Positions 1 to 11,328 are shown, counted from the first letter of the stretch. The stretch is DNA of 64,000 nucleotides from Mactra quadrangularis (GCA_025267735.1 CM046297.1:11282515-11346514); one strand, 5' to 3'. Program-made: numbers and translations. Notes: generated from the sequence alone by a model not told the origin.

Positions 1-828
1 GGCATCAAAGTAATAGTCTTTTCCAGCTGTTTTAAATCCGTTTGATTGAATATGTTTTAGCTTATCCGTTCTTCTTACGTGAATTCCAATGTTTACCGAA
101 TTGTTTGGTAAATTCTTCATAAAATTGTTTGCATTCGTCACAGCTTGTCCCTTCATTTGCCATTGAAATATACTGGCAACGTCTCGTTTTATATTTGTGA
201 AGTATTTCCAAGATTGTCGATAACCGGTGAGAGTCATATTTACTACTCGTGAAAATGATCGTTCGCAAGTCGTGTACTTCTGCCATGTTTTTTCTTCGGG
301 ACATTGTTCAGCGTTCATCAATTTTATGTTTATAACATTAGGCAAATTGTAATATTTTAGCAATGGTAATGTTTCACTTATAACAGGAATCAAATCTAAC
401 GAATGAGCGATGCCAAACAGAGCCGCAACTTGAAACATTTGATTGCCTGAATCACCTTGATGTTGTGTTCTATTTAACTGTATAAATCCACATTTAGCGA
501 TAACTTTAGGTGTTATAGCACTTTGATTCCAATGTAAATGATAGCAATTGCGTTGAGAAGTCGAATTTAAAGTTCTCTTATCTGATGTATCCTTTCCAAG
601 ATTGTCATTGGAAGATTTCACATTTTGGTGCAAGTTTAGATGATAGTTCTTGCGATGTAATGTTGAATTCATAGCTTTCTTTTTATATGACCTATGTGTA
701 CTAATATTTGTAGTAATTACACTAACTTTAAATCCTAAAGAAACACATGTTATCAGGACAAACGCTGTCAGAAGCAAAAAGGTTACTACTTGTACTTGAA
801 CAGAACGCGTTTGTTTTAAAAAAAACAT
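1..828 (-). CDS. Galactoside alpha-1,2-fucosyltransferase-like protein (GT11), N-terminal part, runs off the left edge
   Basis: The minus strand is open for 276 codons from an ATG at 828-826 to the window edge, with an in-frame TAA at 864-862 supporting that start. Residues about 12-34 form a hydrophobic signal anchor after a short basic N-terminus, giving the type II topology of Golgi glycosyltransferases. A variable stem rich in N-glycosylation sequons follows (about residues 41, 54, 88, 101, 119). The catalytic domain starts with a GNQMFQ motif at 129-134, the usual LGNQM box of GT11 enzymes, and the GDP-fucose-binding box GIHVRRTDK is at 248-256. GT11 enzymes transfer fucose from GDP-fucose in alpha-1,2 linkage to galactose of glycoproteins or glycolipids. 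The family is about 350 residues long, so roughly the last quarter lies outside. No intron is seen in this part. The assignment rests on motifs; acceptor specificity cannot be read. Confidence 0.85.
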   Translation of the reverse strand, partial: MFFLKQTRSVQVQVVTFLLLTAFVLITCVSLGFKVSVITTNISTHRSYKKKAMNSTLHRKNYHLNLHQNVKSSNDNLGKDTSDKRTLNSTSQRNCYHLHWNQSAITPKVIAKCGFIQLNRTQHQGDSGNQMFQVAALFGIAHSLDLIPVISETLPLLKYYNLPNVINIKLMNAEQCPEEKTWQKYTTCERSFSRVVNMTLTGYRQSWKYFTNIKRDVASIFQWQMKGQAVTNANNFMKNLPNNSVNIGIHVRRTDKLKHIQSNGFKTAGKDYYFDA

Positions 829-2078
829 TATTGTATAACATAATATTTCTTTTAACAAACTTTAAACTTTCACGTCTTCACGTCGAATGAATAATATTAA
901 GAATTTTATGCAATCTAAATTCAACCATTCACAAAAAAACGATCAATCAATGGATTTCAATTTTCTCACCTAAAGGCGTTTTTAGCAAGTCGCTTAAGTA
1001 GCTAGACTACCTGTTGTGTGGTTTCAATAGTCTGTATAGCATAATTATAAAATAAATATACATGTACACGAATACTGTATTTGAAGTGAATTAATAATTT
1101 TATTTCTCATATGTTGTAAATGAATAAAGACCACGGGAAGTTTTTTCGTAAGTCAAGACATAAGCTTGGACTTAAGTTAAAAGTTATGATGAACTCAAGT
1201 TATTACTAAGTCAGTTTCTCGAAAAGAAACTTAAGACAATCTTATCGGTTCCTGACTTAAGTCTGGTGTTAAGTTTTGACTATATCATTGTTTCATAGCT
1301 ACGCTGTTAAATATGTCAATTTTAAACCGGTAACTTGTAAATCATTAATAGTATGATGTAATACATGTACAATCTTTTAGCAAGGACTTATAATTATACA
1401 CATCACACAAACACATTAAAAATCAATACACGATGTTCTCGTGCTATCTTTTTACAAGCAGGGAACGAAACTTCATCAAAAAGAGGTTGATGTAATATGT
1501 GTTGAGTTTAAAAAACAAAACAAAATCACCCTGCAGGCAAAGCTTACATGACTCATTAGTGAGCAGCCAAATGGCAGGATTTTCGAGGCTATCACTGTAA
1601 AGTTAAATCATTATTTTCTGATTTGAATTCTGCATTTCGTTGCGTTTCAAAATTCACTGATAGATTCCACATAACTTAATTTGTTTTCTTTTATTTTGCA
1701 TTCAAACCTTAATTTTGTTTGCGGACAGCTTTAATCGTCTTTACATTCATTTTTATTTATTCGCCTCTTCATAGAAATAGTGATACATATATGCATTTGA
1801 ATGTCATTTATTCTAACTATGAGTCATGCATTTTGATTTCTAGTATATCTATTCGCGGACGATACATCTTTAACTTACACAGCCTCATTTACTCGTAATG
1901 AAACATGATTTTAAGGTATTAAATATCGATTCTTATTTCATCTGTATTAGATATTTCTTCTGTATCATTTTAGCCTTACATTTTTGAATTGATTAACTCC
2001 CTCTTCATGTGTTTACCATGAAGGTAACGTACTGGCTAGTACAATTTAATTATTTGGATACATTTTTTTTAAAATTGG
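829..2078. other. 5' flank of the fucosyltransferase gene; no gene seen
   Basis: This AT-rich stretch should contain the 5' untranslated region and promoter of the minus-strand fucosyltransferase gene. I see no clear TATA box. Around 1150-1290 several CTTAAG/ACTTAAGT words occur in both orientations, which looks like an old short palindromic element. No other coding signal was seen. Confidence 0.4.
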
Positions 2079-2256
2079 GTAAAACGTCGTATTCAACACA
2101 TATTTAGGTTATATATACGACGGCCAGCTCTTCTAACGATAGGTTTCCTAGACACTATTCTATCACCAGTACTAACTTACTCTACCACGCGACCGACAAC
2201 TCATGTATAAGGTATGACCTACCGCGACCGGACTCGAACCCGCGATCTCCGGAGAA
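2079..2256 (-). repeat. SINE-C, tRNA-derived SINE, copy 1
   Basis: On the minus strand the copy begins with a tRNA-like head whose B box appears here as the complement of GGACTCGAACCCGCG (2229-2243). It ends in the 'AACGTCGTATTCAACACA' tail (2082-2099). The same body recurs at 29121-29330, so this is an interspersed family. The head is shortened in this copy: sequence after CTCCGG (2246-2251) does not match. Confidence 0.7.
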
Positions 2257-3153
2257 GTCTCAAATACTCAATTTGATAAAAATATTTTCCATACTTACAT
2301 CACTTCGCTCATAAGACAATTGATTTTGATTAAATGTCAGAACAGTTTTACTTAATATGTGTTGTATGTATTTGCTGCTGTTTAATATCTAATCACTGCG
2401 ATACTAAGATGTTATTGTTGTTCTAAGGCTTATTTAAGAATATTTTCATTCTTATTAAGAGCCTTTATTACTAGATAATAAAATAAGGCAACTTTGAAAT
2501 GTCAAGCTTAAAATCAATGCTTAAATGTCAAAGCGTGTCAGCAATGATGAATACTATCACATGAGCGTGAATTAGTAAATTAAAGGAATAAAAGAGATTC
2601 GCCCACTAAGATATACCTGTTAACCTTGTGCCATCAAGGCAAATATATTCAGGTGCGTATGAGCAGGGGCCGCAGGGGTCGCGGCCGCGGCCCAATATTC
2701 TGGCAAGTAGCGGCAAGCGGGCTGCACGTTAATTTTTAATGACACAAATTGAACACCGTGAGGTCTCGTTATAATACAAAGATTTGTTCTTAAACAGGGG
2801 GTACTGAAAGAGCTGGAAATCTAGTTTCAGAGGCTTACAATCAGTATAAAAATTTCGACCGGAGGGATGGGACACCCCTCCCGTACCCACCACATCTGCG
2901 GCCCGAATATTTAGATCCTTCCTTCGCGACGGTATATAAAATTAAGTCTTTATAAAAAACTTATCACGATAAACCGGAAAACAGTTTTATGGCTTCAGGA
3001 ACAACAAATAAGTCTTTATATTACTAAGCAAACTTGGATGGAATGGCATCTATAAGCAACGATTAAGTATCTAATTATGTGCCGGCGACTTATAAAAGAT
3101 ACGCTAAATCATATTTAACAGTCGTATAATTGAATGGTATGAGAGCTGATATG
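2257..3153. other. Intergenic stretch with two GC-rich patches
   Basis: No gene is seen. Two patches stand out from the AT-rich background: 2655-2725, with a NotI-like GCGGCCGC core, and 2860-2935, with CCCCTCCCGTACCCACC. They may be the two ends of one decayed repeat, but no terminal repeat could be matched. Confidence 0.35.
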
Positions 3154-3161
3154 AAGCCTCA

Positions 3162-4178
3162 TAGGGGTGTAACGGTTAAATGAGATACCGGTTGATAATG
3201 CAATATGAATTATGACTGTTTTTAACTGGTTCGTTTTGTCCTAAACTGGTTTTTGCCGTTTGTGCAATACTGATGGTTTTTTATCAGAATCAGAAATTTA
3301 AATATTTGAATGATGTTAAAATGTGTTGAAAACTTGAAATAATCTTATTGTGCTTTAAAATGTTAAACATTTCGTCAAATGAGAGAATAATTATCTTCAA
3401 AAGTCAGCTTCAAAATATGCATTTTTAACCAGGTTTTCAGCGAAAACCGGGTTATTGTAATGCCGAAGTCGGCGGGCAGGCGGGCGAGCGGACGGGCGAG
3501 CGGGCGGGCGGGCGTCAACTTTTTGTTTCCGCCCAATAACTTTAGTTTGCTTTGGCCTATTGACACCAAACGTAGTGTATAGGTAGCTTATATCAAGAGA
3601 CAGCTTGGAATTGCTACCCAGGTGTCTGTGATCAAGGTCAAGGTCAGTGACACTAAAAATAGAAATTCAGTTTCCGCTCAATAACTTTAGTTTGCTTTGA
3701 CCTATTGACACCAAACTTGGTGTATTGGTAGCTGATATCAAGAGGCAGCTTGGGATTGCTATCCAATTGTCTGTGGTCAAGGTCAAGGCCACTGTTGCTA
3801 AAATAGAAATTCAGTTTCCACGTAATTGCTTCATTTTGCATGTATTGATTTTGTTGCTTTCAAATGAATGCTTTATATCCATGTTGTTTTTTAACAGCAT
3901 CATTTTTCTCCACTGCCATCTTTCATTTCTCATTCCTGTCACATCAAAACTTGGTCGTTGAAACTCTGGTTTCGTCGCATTGCGGCGCTTCTTGTCTAAC
4001 ATATTTTACGCAAGTCATTCAAATATTTGGATATGAAATTACACATATGCGTTTAACGAAAGCAATTAGTGTGCATTAATTCATGCTTTGCATGTCTACT
4101 AAAAAAAGATATGTATTGGAATGTCGGGTTTTGAATATTGCAATATATTGCAATACGGGTTTTACTGTATTGTTACTA
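3162..4178 (+). mobile_element. hAT-type non-autonomous element, copy 1, split by a Helitron-like insertion
   Basis: The left end starts TAGGGGTGTAAC, which fits the hAT terminal pattern YARNG. An 8-bp target duplication AAGCCTCA flanks the element (3154-3161 and 4179-4186). Left part 3162-3425 and right part about 4005-4178 align, in opposite orientation, to the uninterrupted 445-bp copy at 57066-57510. The right terminal repeat has lost its CACCCC block. Between the two parts sits an unrelated element. No transposase is encoded, so mobility would have depended on an enzyme elsewhere. Confidence 0.75.
3429..4003 (+). mobile_element. Helitron-like (HINE/pearl-type) element with tandem core repeats
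   Basis: After a GC-rich run of GGGCGAGC-type words (3469-3515) there are two units and a partial third of about 145 bp, starting near 3525, 3670 and 3814. Each contains 'CAATAACTTTAGTTTGCTTT' and 'GGTCAAGGTCAAGG'-type words. The 3' end holds a short hairpin (CGTCGCATTGCGGCG, 3973-3987) followed within about 15 bp by CTAA, matching the hairpin-plus-CTRR end of Helitrons. Central tandem repeats are typical of HINE/pearl-type non-autonomous elements in molluscs. The exact 5' end is not certain. Confidence 0.55.
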
Positions 4179-4344
4179 AAGCCTCAAACTGATATCTAAC
4201 GATAACAAAAAATAACGCCATTCTGTGTTTGACATCTTGACATTTATAAGTAAACATCAATTTATATTTCATCTCCCTCAATTTCTTACGAAGAGATTAA
4301 TAAATTGCAAGGTTTAAACCTAATACACCTTTTCAATTTTCTAT

Positions 4345-4865
4345 CTGTAGAAGTACATTAAAAGCCCCTATATCAAAAGTAACATTGTTTTTGGCTGCAA
4401 AGAAAATAGACATTTATCTATTTCAAACACCTCTAATGAACAAGATTGTTTTAGATAAATGCTAATATTGCTTAGATATGTTCATGCTATCAATTGTATT
4501 TAAAAGTGAAAGTAGATCGAAACCGTAAGTAGAATTCGGATGTCAATACTCGAAACAATAATTTTGACCACAGTATGTTAAAGATGAAGTCTTATTAGAG
4601 AAGAACCTTACTCAGAATAACATAATTAAGCTTTTAAAACTATTTTGGATCAGGTATGAATAAAATGAATATAGTGTGCTTTTATAAAAGTAACCCACTT
4701 TTTTTAGAATTTGACACTTTGTCAAACTCAAATTTAGAAAGCATAATGGTTTGAACTGTTAATTGTGTCTCTAATGCATGTCATTTTTGATAACTTCATG
4801 ATTGTATAACAGTTTTCAAGTCTACTGTTGATGAATATATCTTGATATAGTGGCTTTAAATGTAA
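4345..4865 (+). repeat. Unclassified ~520-bp dispersed repeat, copy 1 (inverted partner at 17725-18245)
   Basis: Read on the plus strand this matches the reverse complement of 17725-18245 almost end to end, for example around 'GTTTTCAAGTCTACTGTT' (4812-4829) and 'GATATAGTGGCTTTAA'. Neither a tRNA head nor clear terminal inverted repeats are visible. It ends about 170 bp before the LINE at 5035 and could be part of a longer element. Confidence 0.7.
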
Positions 4866-5034
4866 ATGAATGTATAAAAGTACGTTTGGGTGTAAATTTT
4901 GATATACATGTAAATATGTTAAAACCTGAACCTTTAAACTATATTTTGATATACCTGTGCATTTAGCAAAAAATACATTTATGAATTTAGATTATCTGTT
5001 ATGTAAAGTAGTTCGTATTGGAAATTTGCCATGA

Positions 5035-6990
5035 TCATAAAGCATCTTTTGATTCTTTTCTATCAAAGGTAATTGAAAAGGCTGCATTGAATAGATTGAA
5101 TACTCATGTTGAAAAGAATAATATTCTTCCAAAAAAATCAGTCTGCACGTAGACGTTTTTACTCATGTGAGTAAGCCCACCTTAGATTAGTTAATGACCT
5201 ACTGTGTGGTATGGAGAAATTAGAAGTTACTGTATTAATAGCTATTGATCTGAGTGCTGCATTTGACGCTGTTGGTCATGACATTTTATAAGAAGTACTT
5301 AATAATCAATATGGACTACAGAATAGTACACTTCGCTGGATTGACTCATATCTTCGCCCACGTGCATGTCGAGTCAACGTCAATACTAGTTCATCATCTG
5401 TACGTTCATTAGATTGCAGTGTTCCACAAGGTAGTTGTTTGGGTCCGTGGCTATATCTCACTTATGCAGGAATCTTATTCGATGTCATTCCATCTGATAT
5501 ATCAGAGCATGGTTTTGCTGACGACCACACTGCTAATAAATGATTCTGTCCTAACAATCAGAATGAAGAAGCAAATGCCATTTCTGATCTTGAAGCTTGT
5601 GCCCTAACAATAAATTCATGGATGAATGAAAATAAATTGAAAATGAACAACTCAAAGACTGAGTTTATCATGTTTGGAAGCAGAGCACAGTTGAAAAAAT
5701 GTTTAACCCAGTCAATTAATATTGCTGGTGAAACTATAAAATCTGTGAAGACAATTCGCTATTTAGGGGTTTTTCTTGATGAAAACTTAAGCTTTAAAGA
5801 TCACATCGAAACAAAAAGTAGAACTGCCATGTACAATTTTTTACGTATTAAAAGTATAAGAAAATATCTGGATAAAGATGCAACGGAAACACTAGTCCTA
5901 TCTTTGGTCATGTCCCACATCGATTACTGCAATCTGATCTTGTATGGAATTTCAAAATGTGATCTTAGCAAATTTCAGCGAATTCAAAACATGTGTGCAA
6001 AACTGGTATTAGGGCTAAAACATCTGACAGTTCAAAAGATGCTTTGTACTCTCTGCACTGGTTACCAGTCAAAGCAAGAATCAACTTTAAAACTGTTTTA
6101 CTGAAACTGCACCTGCATATCTGACTGAAATTCTGCGAAAGCCTTTACAAAGCAGCTCTGGTCTTAGATCTTCAAAATCCAAAGACCTGAATTTTTTGGT
6201 TCCAACAAATAAGAAAAAAGCATTCAGTGACAGAAGCTTTAGTACAATTGGTCCCATGCTATGGAATAAGCTACCAGATGATATCAAATTATCCCCTACT
6301 TTTCAAAAAAACGATTGAAAACTCACTATTTCTCTTATTTTTATGATAAATTCTAAAATTGACATGGCTAGTAAATGCCTCACCTTACAATTACGGTAAA
6401 CATACTAAGTGATTGAGTGAGTGCATTATGACGTTAGAATGAGGATCTGTCATTTTCTACCTTGTTTCATATGACTGTATTACAGCTATAAAATAAATTT
6501 TCTCTTTAAAGGTGATGGTTAGACTGTAGACACCTTTGGGGATGTATTAAGGGCCCTTTAAAGGTGATGTTTCGACACCTTTGGGGATGTATTAAGGGCC
6601 CTTTAAAGGTGATGTTTCGACACCTTTAGGGAAACGTCTGGTTAACAGTGGCGTTATGTTACACTGTTCAGGACATGTCCGGTTAACTGTAGCATCATGT
6701 AATACTGTTCAGGACACCAACTTTTAATATCAAATTAATTTAAAAAAAAGGTAAAATTAGTGATAAAATGTACAATTAAGTAGGATCATGAACTTTGAAT
6801 GATGTAGGTATAATAAAAAATACACTTACACACTATATTACATCATGTGTGATAAATTTTATTTTGTTTTGTGTTATTGTATATACATTATGTATTTATG
6901 GTGGAGGGTTTTTACTTATTTATTTTTTATAATCTATCTTTTTGTTCAACGCCATTGAATATGTTATATAGAAATAGGCGTTTAATCAAA
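5035..6990 (+). pseudogene. Decayed non-LTR retrotransposon (Jockey/CR1-like) reverse transcriptase, 5'-truncated
   Basis: Conceptual translation in shifting frames gives non-LTR reverse transcriptase landmarks: 'KVIEKAALNRLN' near 5070, 'IDLSAAFDAVGHD' near 5245, 'CSVPQGSCLGP' near 5418, and a GFADDH form of the catalytic FADD box near 5510. The thumb region is the longest intact stretch (5622-6104, 'LGVFLDENLSF', 'HIDYCNLILYG'). The conserved tail 'MLWNKLPDDIKL' follows near 6258 in another frame. Stops and frameshifts (5289, 5539, after 6080 and elsewhere) show it is dead. Endonuclease and ORF1 are missing. Its 3' region includes short tandem repeats (6505-6720) and probably ends near 6990. 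Confidence 0.85.
6505..6720 (+). repeat. Two short tandem repeats in the LINE 3' region
   Basis: A roughly 55-bp unit containing CCTTTGGGGATGTATTAAG and GGCCCTTTAAAGGTGATG occurs about 2.5 times (6509-6632). It is followed by two copies of another ~55-bp unit containing CCGGTTAACTGTAGC and ACTGTTCAGGACA (6645-6719). Both lie between the LINE stop and its 3' end. Confidence 0.8.
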
Positions 6991-7144
6991 TGAAAAAGTT
7001 TAAGATTAAGTTTGATTTTGTGCAGTATGGCATTCATAATACCTTGAGACGTAAACATTAATATTCTTACAAATTTGTCACAAGAAGCGTTCATAAATTA
7101 TGTTCATGCAGTCTCTTTCATCACTTTAAACAGATTTATTTGAG

Positions 7145-7290
7145 CTCACTTATAAAACAATTTCTTATAACTTAGATTAATCACTTTCGAGTCAACTTCC
7201 TAGTCCCACAGTACTGAGTTAGTAAGATAAAGTTTCTTGCTCATGAAAACAACGGGGTAGATATTGGATGGGGTTCATATCTTCTGTATC
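7145..7290 (+). repeat. Dispersed repeat E, copy 1
   Basis: The segment with CACTTTCGAGTC and CCCACAGTACTGAGTTAG recurs at 23693-23770 in the same orientation and at 56575-56700 inverted. It is an unclassified interspersed sequence. Confidence 0.55.
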
Positions 7291-7365
7291 CCAACCAAAA
7301 TAAGCAAATATTCTAACGAAGTTTTTCTCACGCGAAATAAACAACTATCTTTTATATATTGAAAC

Positions 7366-7690
7366 CTAGTTTGCCATTTTCACATTCGGACCGACCTCGG
7401 CGATCATCTACGAAGATATACCGCGGAAATCGGACGAAGTAGGAATACTACAAGGTTATGAGGTCCGGCGACTGTATTTTTCATGCCAACATTTTATAAT
7501 AACATTGTTACGCGCTTTATCACATCATTTCATCAGTACAATGCCTCACGCGTCGTACCTCTGTGTAGTTCAGACTATCTTACCACAGAATCCAAAATTC
7601 CTAGATCTACTTTTTCACCTTATGATATCCGAGGTTTATCTGCGTAGAAGATCGCCGAGGTAGTTCCGAATGCCATTTTTCATAGATACA
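7366..7690. mobile_element. Foldback/MITE-like element related to the ATTCGGAACTCC family
   Basis: The ends are inverted: left GCCATTTTCACATTCGGACC (7372-7391) followed by GACCTCGGCGATC; right GATCGCCGAGGTAGTTCCGA (7650-7669) followed by ATGCCATTTTT. The words resemble the longer foldback family at 8641 and 58497 but the body differs. No coding sequence is present. Confidence 0.6.
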
Positions 7691-7928
7691 ACAGGTAACC
7701 TAGTCTGAATTATATCCTATTCGTGGGCATCAGCTGGCAATGGCTATATTCTTAGACATTTTATATCTCAAAAGCGGCGTATTATTATTTTTCTTTAGAG
7801 TAAATCTATTTAGTACCATATATAATGTTTTTATATAATTATGATTGATATAACCTGACATATTTCTGTTCTCGATGTTGAGTAGGGAAACACTTGGCAA
7901 CTTTACAAAATTTAAATACTCAGCACAT

Positions 7929-8326
7929 GTCAATCTGATTAAAACCCGATCTAAAATTTTACACTCGCATACTCGCTATTTTAGATCTGGCCTTTTCCCA
8001 AACGAAGGTCACGTTCAGGTGACCTTTTCTCATCATAATATTCATGACGAAATTGTTATGATACGTAACTTGTTTACATCGCCTACGTCACGCAATTTGA
8101 AATGAGCCGCCCAGTCGCAGACTGAATAATACTGCTGTAAAATTAGCATGCAAACCTTGGTCTAAAAATAGAAATTACGAAATCAAAATTTGTTTAATAG
8201 TGTTTTCGTCTAGATGAAAGCTACGCATTGATTGGTCGACACAAATTTCATCTCCACGTGACCTTCCACGGAGAAAGTAGAGAGCCTGTACGACAACGCT
8301 CTACAGGATATCTGTTTTACGGAGAG
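7929..8326 (+). repeat. Repeat F (~390 bp, three copies), copy 1
   Basis: Nearly identical sequence occurs at 18504-18896, with a 3' part at 58960-59177. It starts TCAATCTGATTAAAACCCG and ends in a GTAGAGA...CTACAGGATATCTG hairpin-like end, followed by TTTACGGA in the other copies. It is about 38-40% GC. No tRNA head or poly-A tail is seen. It contains a CGTCTAGATGAAAGCTACGC block conserved in the three copies. Class unknown; a MITE or Helitron-like end are both possible. Confidence 0.75.
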
Positions 8327-8640
8327 TGAGCACATGTGGAATTTAAGAACAATCGGAAACCATTATAAAACGGTCAAATTATTTACAAGCACTCAAGTCG
8401 CTTTGTCATTAAGTGCAAAAATCAAAATCCGCTCCGGCTACCTATGTTGTTCAAGGCAGATTACTTCAGTCACTTTTTTATATTGTGTTACAAATTCTCT
8501 ATGTTCAATGTTTATTGTAATTGATTTGAATTGGTTTTACTGTATTTCGTAAAGAAATCTAATACATGTAAATCTTTGTTTAAACCTTATCAGAAGGAAA
8601 CACCGGTACAACCTATGTTGTTAAAAAGTTTCAACAACCA

Positions 8641-8963
8641 CCAGTAGCCTGTTTAATTACCCTAAACGTTCCAAAACGTTCCGTAACAATACATTCGGAA
8701 CTCCTCAGCCATTCGCTTCGAATAATCTCGGACATATTTAGACGCTATTTTGAACTACTGGTGTTGAAGTAAACAAATATACGATCGTTTGGGCAATGAG
8801 TGATGTTTCGTTTTTAGTCCATAAATTTGAAACATCACTCATTGCCTTAACGCTCGTATATTTGTTTATTAGATTAGATTATTCACAGCGAATGGCCGAG
8901 GAGTTCCGAATGTATCGTTACGGAACGTTATGAAACGTTTGGGGGTAATTGAACTGGCTACTG
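8641..8963. mobile_element. Foldback element, ATTCGGAACTCC family, copy 1
   Basis: Long terminal inverted repeats begin AGTAGCCTGTTTAATTACCC on the left and end GGGGTAATTGAACTGGCTACT on the right. Inside are paired ACGTTCCGTAAC/GTTACGGAACGT and CATTCGGAACTCCTC/GAGGAGTTCCGAATG blocks, and a second inner palindrome around AACATCACTCATTGCC. The whole 320 bp could fold into one hairpin. A full second copy is at 58497-58815. Confidence 0.8.
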
Positions 8964-9239
8964 GTAACTAATCGTCCTTATATAGACCGCATTTAATGAC
9001 TAACGATTGTAACACAATTCTTATCTAAAAAATATCAAATAAAGATAAGTCGTCAATTTTCTGAAATTTGCCTTCAATTGATTTGCGTTTGGAGTAACGG
9101 GATAGCATGATAATGTCACTTAAGAGCGTTAATTGAATCGCACAGACTTAACAAAGCTGATATTTTTCTGAGAAAAAAATGAAGGCCAATATCATAGATA
9201 TAATACTCGTTAAATTTAAAAATGGGCTATGATAGAACG
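8964..9239. other. AT-rich stretch, nothing recognised
   Basis: No coding, RNA or repeat signal was recognised here. Confidence 0.4.
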
Positions 9240-9560
9240 GGGCATTGTAAATAGATTGCACAGCCCTTATCGCAAGATGCGGTTAAAGTGCATAGCCGGT
9301 GCTTGGATTGGCTGTGGAGCTTGAGCCGGTGGTCGGCTGATTTCCCGGAGGCTATCTATGTTTTGACCCGATCTGCTCAGTGGTTCGATAGCTGGGTTGG
9401 TACGGGTACCGAACTTGGGACCCCGACTCGGAAGCCGAACAGGCTGATCTATCTTGCCGAAATTGAAACAGCATGTGCGCCAGACGCCTGTCAATACGTG
9501 TACAACCTTATCGCAATGAAACAAGTAAATACTACGGAAAAATTGGCTTGCCATATATTT
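9240..9560. other. Unexplained GC-rich island with overlapping open frames
   Basis: This 320-bp patch is clearly richer in G and C than its surroundings. It is open on both strands (9288-9614 plus, 9267-9554 minus), but neither product resembles a family I know, and the open frames may only reflect the low AT content. The word CCCGATCTGCTCAGTGGTTCGAT (9367-9389) faintly recalls a tRNA-like head, so a decayed SINE is possible. Confidence 0.3.
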
Positions 9561-10465
9561 TGTGCTATCCCTGGATTTGGCGTGCTTGTCATATCATCTT
9601 GCCGTCAGCTGTGATAAGAAATGTTCTTTGTAGGTGTTGCATGTTGTAATTTGGCTATCTGTAAACTATTTCAAATAATATTTTTACCATTATTGATAAA
9701 AACTCGGGTTAAATTTTAATTCCATTTTTACTGTATTCGGTCAAGACTGAACCATCAAGTTACATGCAGATGACATTTCCTTTCTCTTCAATGGCCTTAT
9801 CTATCATGGAATGCAACTATTCAATCTTAAGTCAATGCTTATTATCAAAAGTAAGATTGGGTCTTTGTCTAGTAAAAATGTATACTATCTTATTTATAAT
9901 ATTCATCGACCAGTAAGCCCATTTGTTTCATGTGTATGAAATATTAAATTATGAATATTAAACCTTTCGAATTGTCATCATAACTGCTTAGTAAGACATT
10001 AAATTATTCTTGAAATAAACATGTTTTTTACAATCATTTTATATTTTTTTAAATGTTTTTTTAAAAATAAAAGAATATTGGTTGAATCGTAGAAAATCAG
10101 ACTGTGTCTGTTCTTCAGTTCCAAAATTTGTGGTTGAATATGATAAATACATACGTATAGAATCATTCTTGAAAATGACGGATGACTGCTTTATTGCATT
10201 TGGCAGAAGGCTTCAATTAATTGGGTGGAGATAGACACGTGATACCTTTAACTCAATAAAGTAGCTGTAATATTGATTGTGTACAAACCATGATGTTGTA
10301 TCTTATAAGGAAAAAATATGCGTTGCTAAGACTTCTAAAAGGATAGCTGAAATTCTTTAAATTAGTTCATCGTTCAAGTTAAAGTCCGGTTTGCAGTTTG
10401 CTTCCATATATTTGTTTAGACGACTACGCTTTAAAATCAATAATCAATGAAATCAGTTTTAGGCA
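9561..10465. other. AT-rich stretch, nothing recognised
   Basis: No gene or repeat was identified in these 900 bp. Confidence 0.4.
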
Positions 10466-10612
10466 GGTGAACCCTTACACTACCCATTTACACCTGGATG
10501 GCCTGGAACAATTGAAGGTTAAACTCAGGGAAATTAGCCGTGTCACATGTAGGGTTTCGAAGCCGGGATTTCTCCATCCCTTACGCGCGTCCTACGACAG
10601 GACTGCAGCTTT
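10466..10612 (-). repeat. SINE-D family member, minus orientation
   Basis: Read on the minus strand there is a B-box-like GGCTTCGAAACCC (10552-10564), then a body with CCATCCAGGTGTAAATGGG. This matches the 'CACTCAGGTGTAAATTGG' body of the SINE-D copy at 18289. The 103-codon open frame at 10398-10709 spans this SINE and is not taken as a gene. Confidence 0.55.
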
Positions 10613-11014
10613 TATATGTTCGTATTTAAAGATTAATTATACTAAGCCAGTTCTTGTAGGGGGACATCTGAAACAGTTCAAAAACGATTTTTCTTCCAGA
10701 ATTGATTAAACAATGAGTCGCCAACAAACTGTCACTAAAACACACCATATAATAAATATGTGAACATATTTATAAGTTTGGCTTTCATTGATACATACTT
10801 ATACAAAGTTTGGTAAAGATTAACATTTGTCATTTTGCCAGGAATCAAATCATCTGTTTTGGATAAGATACGCATATTGTCAATTGGCTAAGATGTATCC
10901 CTTGTTACACTTAAGGTATTCTATTCCAGGACATGTGTGTTAGCGCAACAACACTTGACATAACTAACTGAGCCTAAACTCCCCACTGTTTTAAGTTACT
11001 TTTGTATTTTACAG

Positions 11015-11328
11015 TTTTGTTTGTTTGTTTGTTGGGTTTAATGCCGTAGCAACACATTATATAGGTCATATAACGGCGGTCAGTCAACCTACTCATTCCT
11101 CCTGGAAAGGCTAAATCTCTGGATTTAGCTGTTAACCAGCTACTAAGCGCATACTTTTGTCAGTGACTGACAACTGCCCTACATAATTAAAAATCATTGG
11201 TAGGAGGGAGAGTGGCCGTAAAATAATTTCATGACCAAGCTCCACGAAAGTATGCCTCGTCCGGGAATCGAACCCACGACCCCTCGATCAGTAGACTTGC
11301 GTGCTACCAACTGAGCTAGCCGGGCGGC
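11015..11328 (-). repeat. SINE-B, full copy with target-site duplication
   Basis: The minus strand starts with a tRNA-like head: A box TAGCTCAGTTGG and B box GGTTCGATTCCC, seen here as complements near 11310 and 11264. A body follows with CACTGACAAAAGTATGCG, and a tail with AACGCCGTTATATGACC and CGGCATTAAACCCAAC. A 12-bp duplication TGTATTTTACAG flanks it (11003-11014 and 11329-11340), showing insertion by retrotransposition. The family has at least a dozen traces in the window. Confidence 0.85.

Noticed and set aside
9267..9614. Frames on both strands in the GC-rich island
   Set aside because: No recognisable domain, no splice evidence; kept only as an unexplained island.
10398..10709. 103-codon frame
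   Set aside because: Its centre is a minus-strand SINE-D; not a conserved protein.
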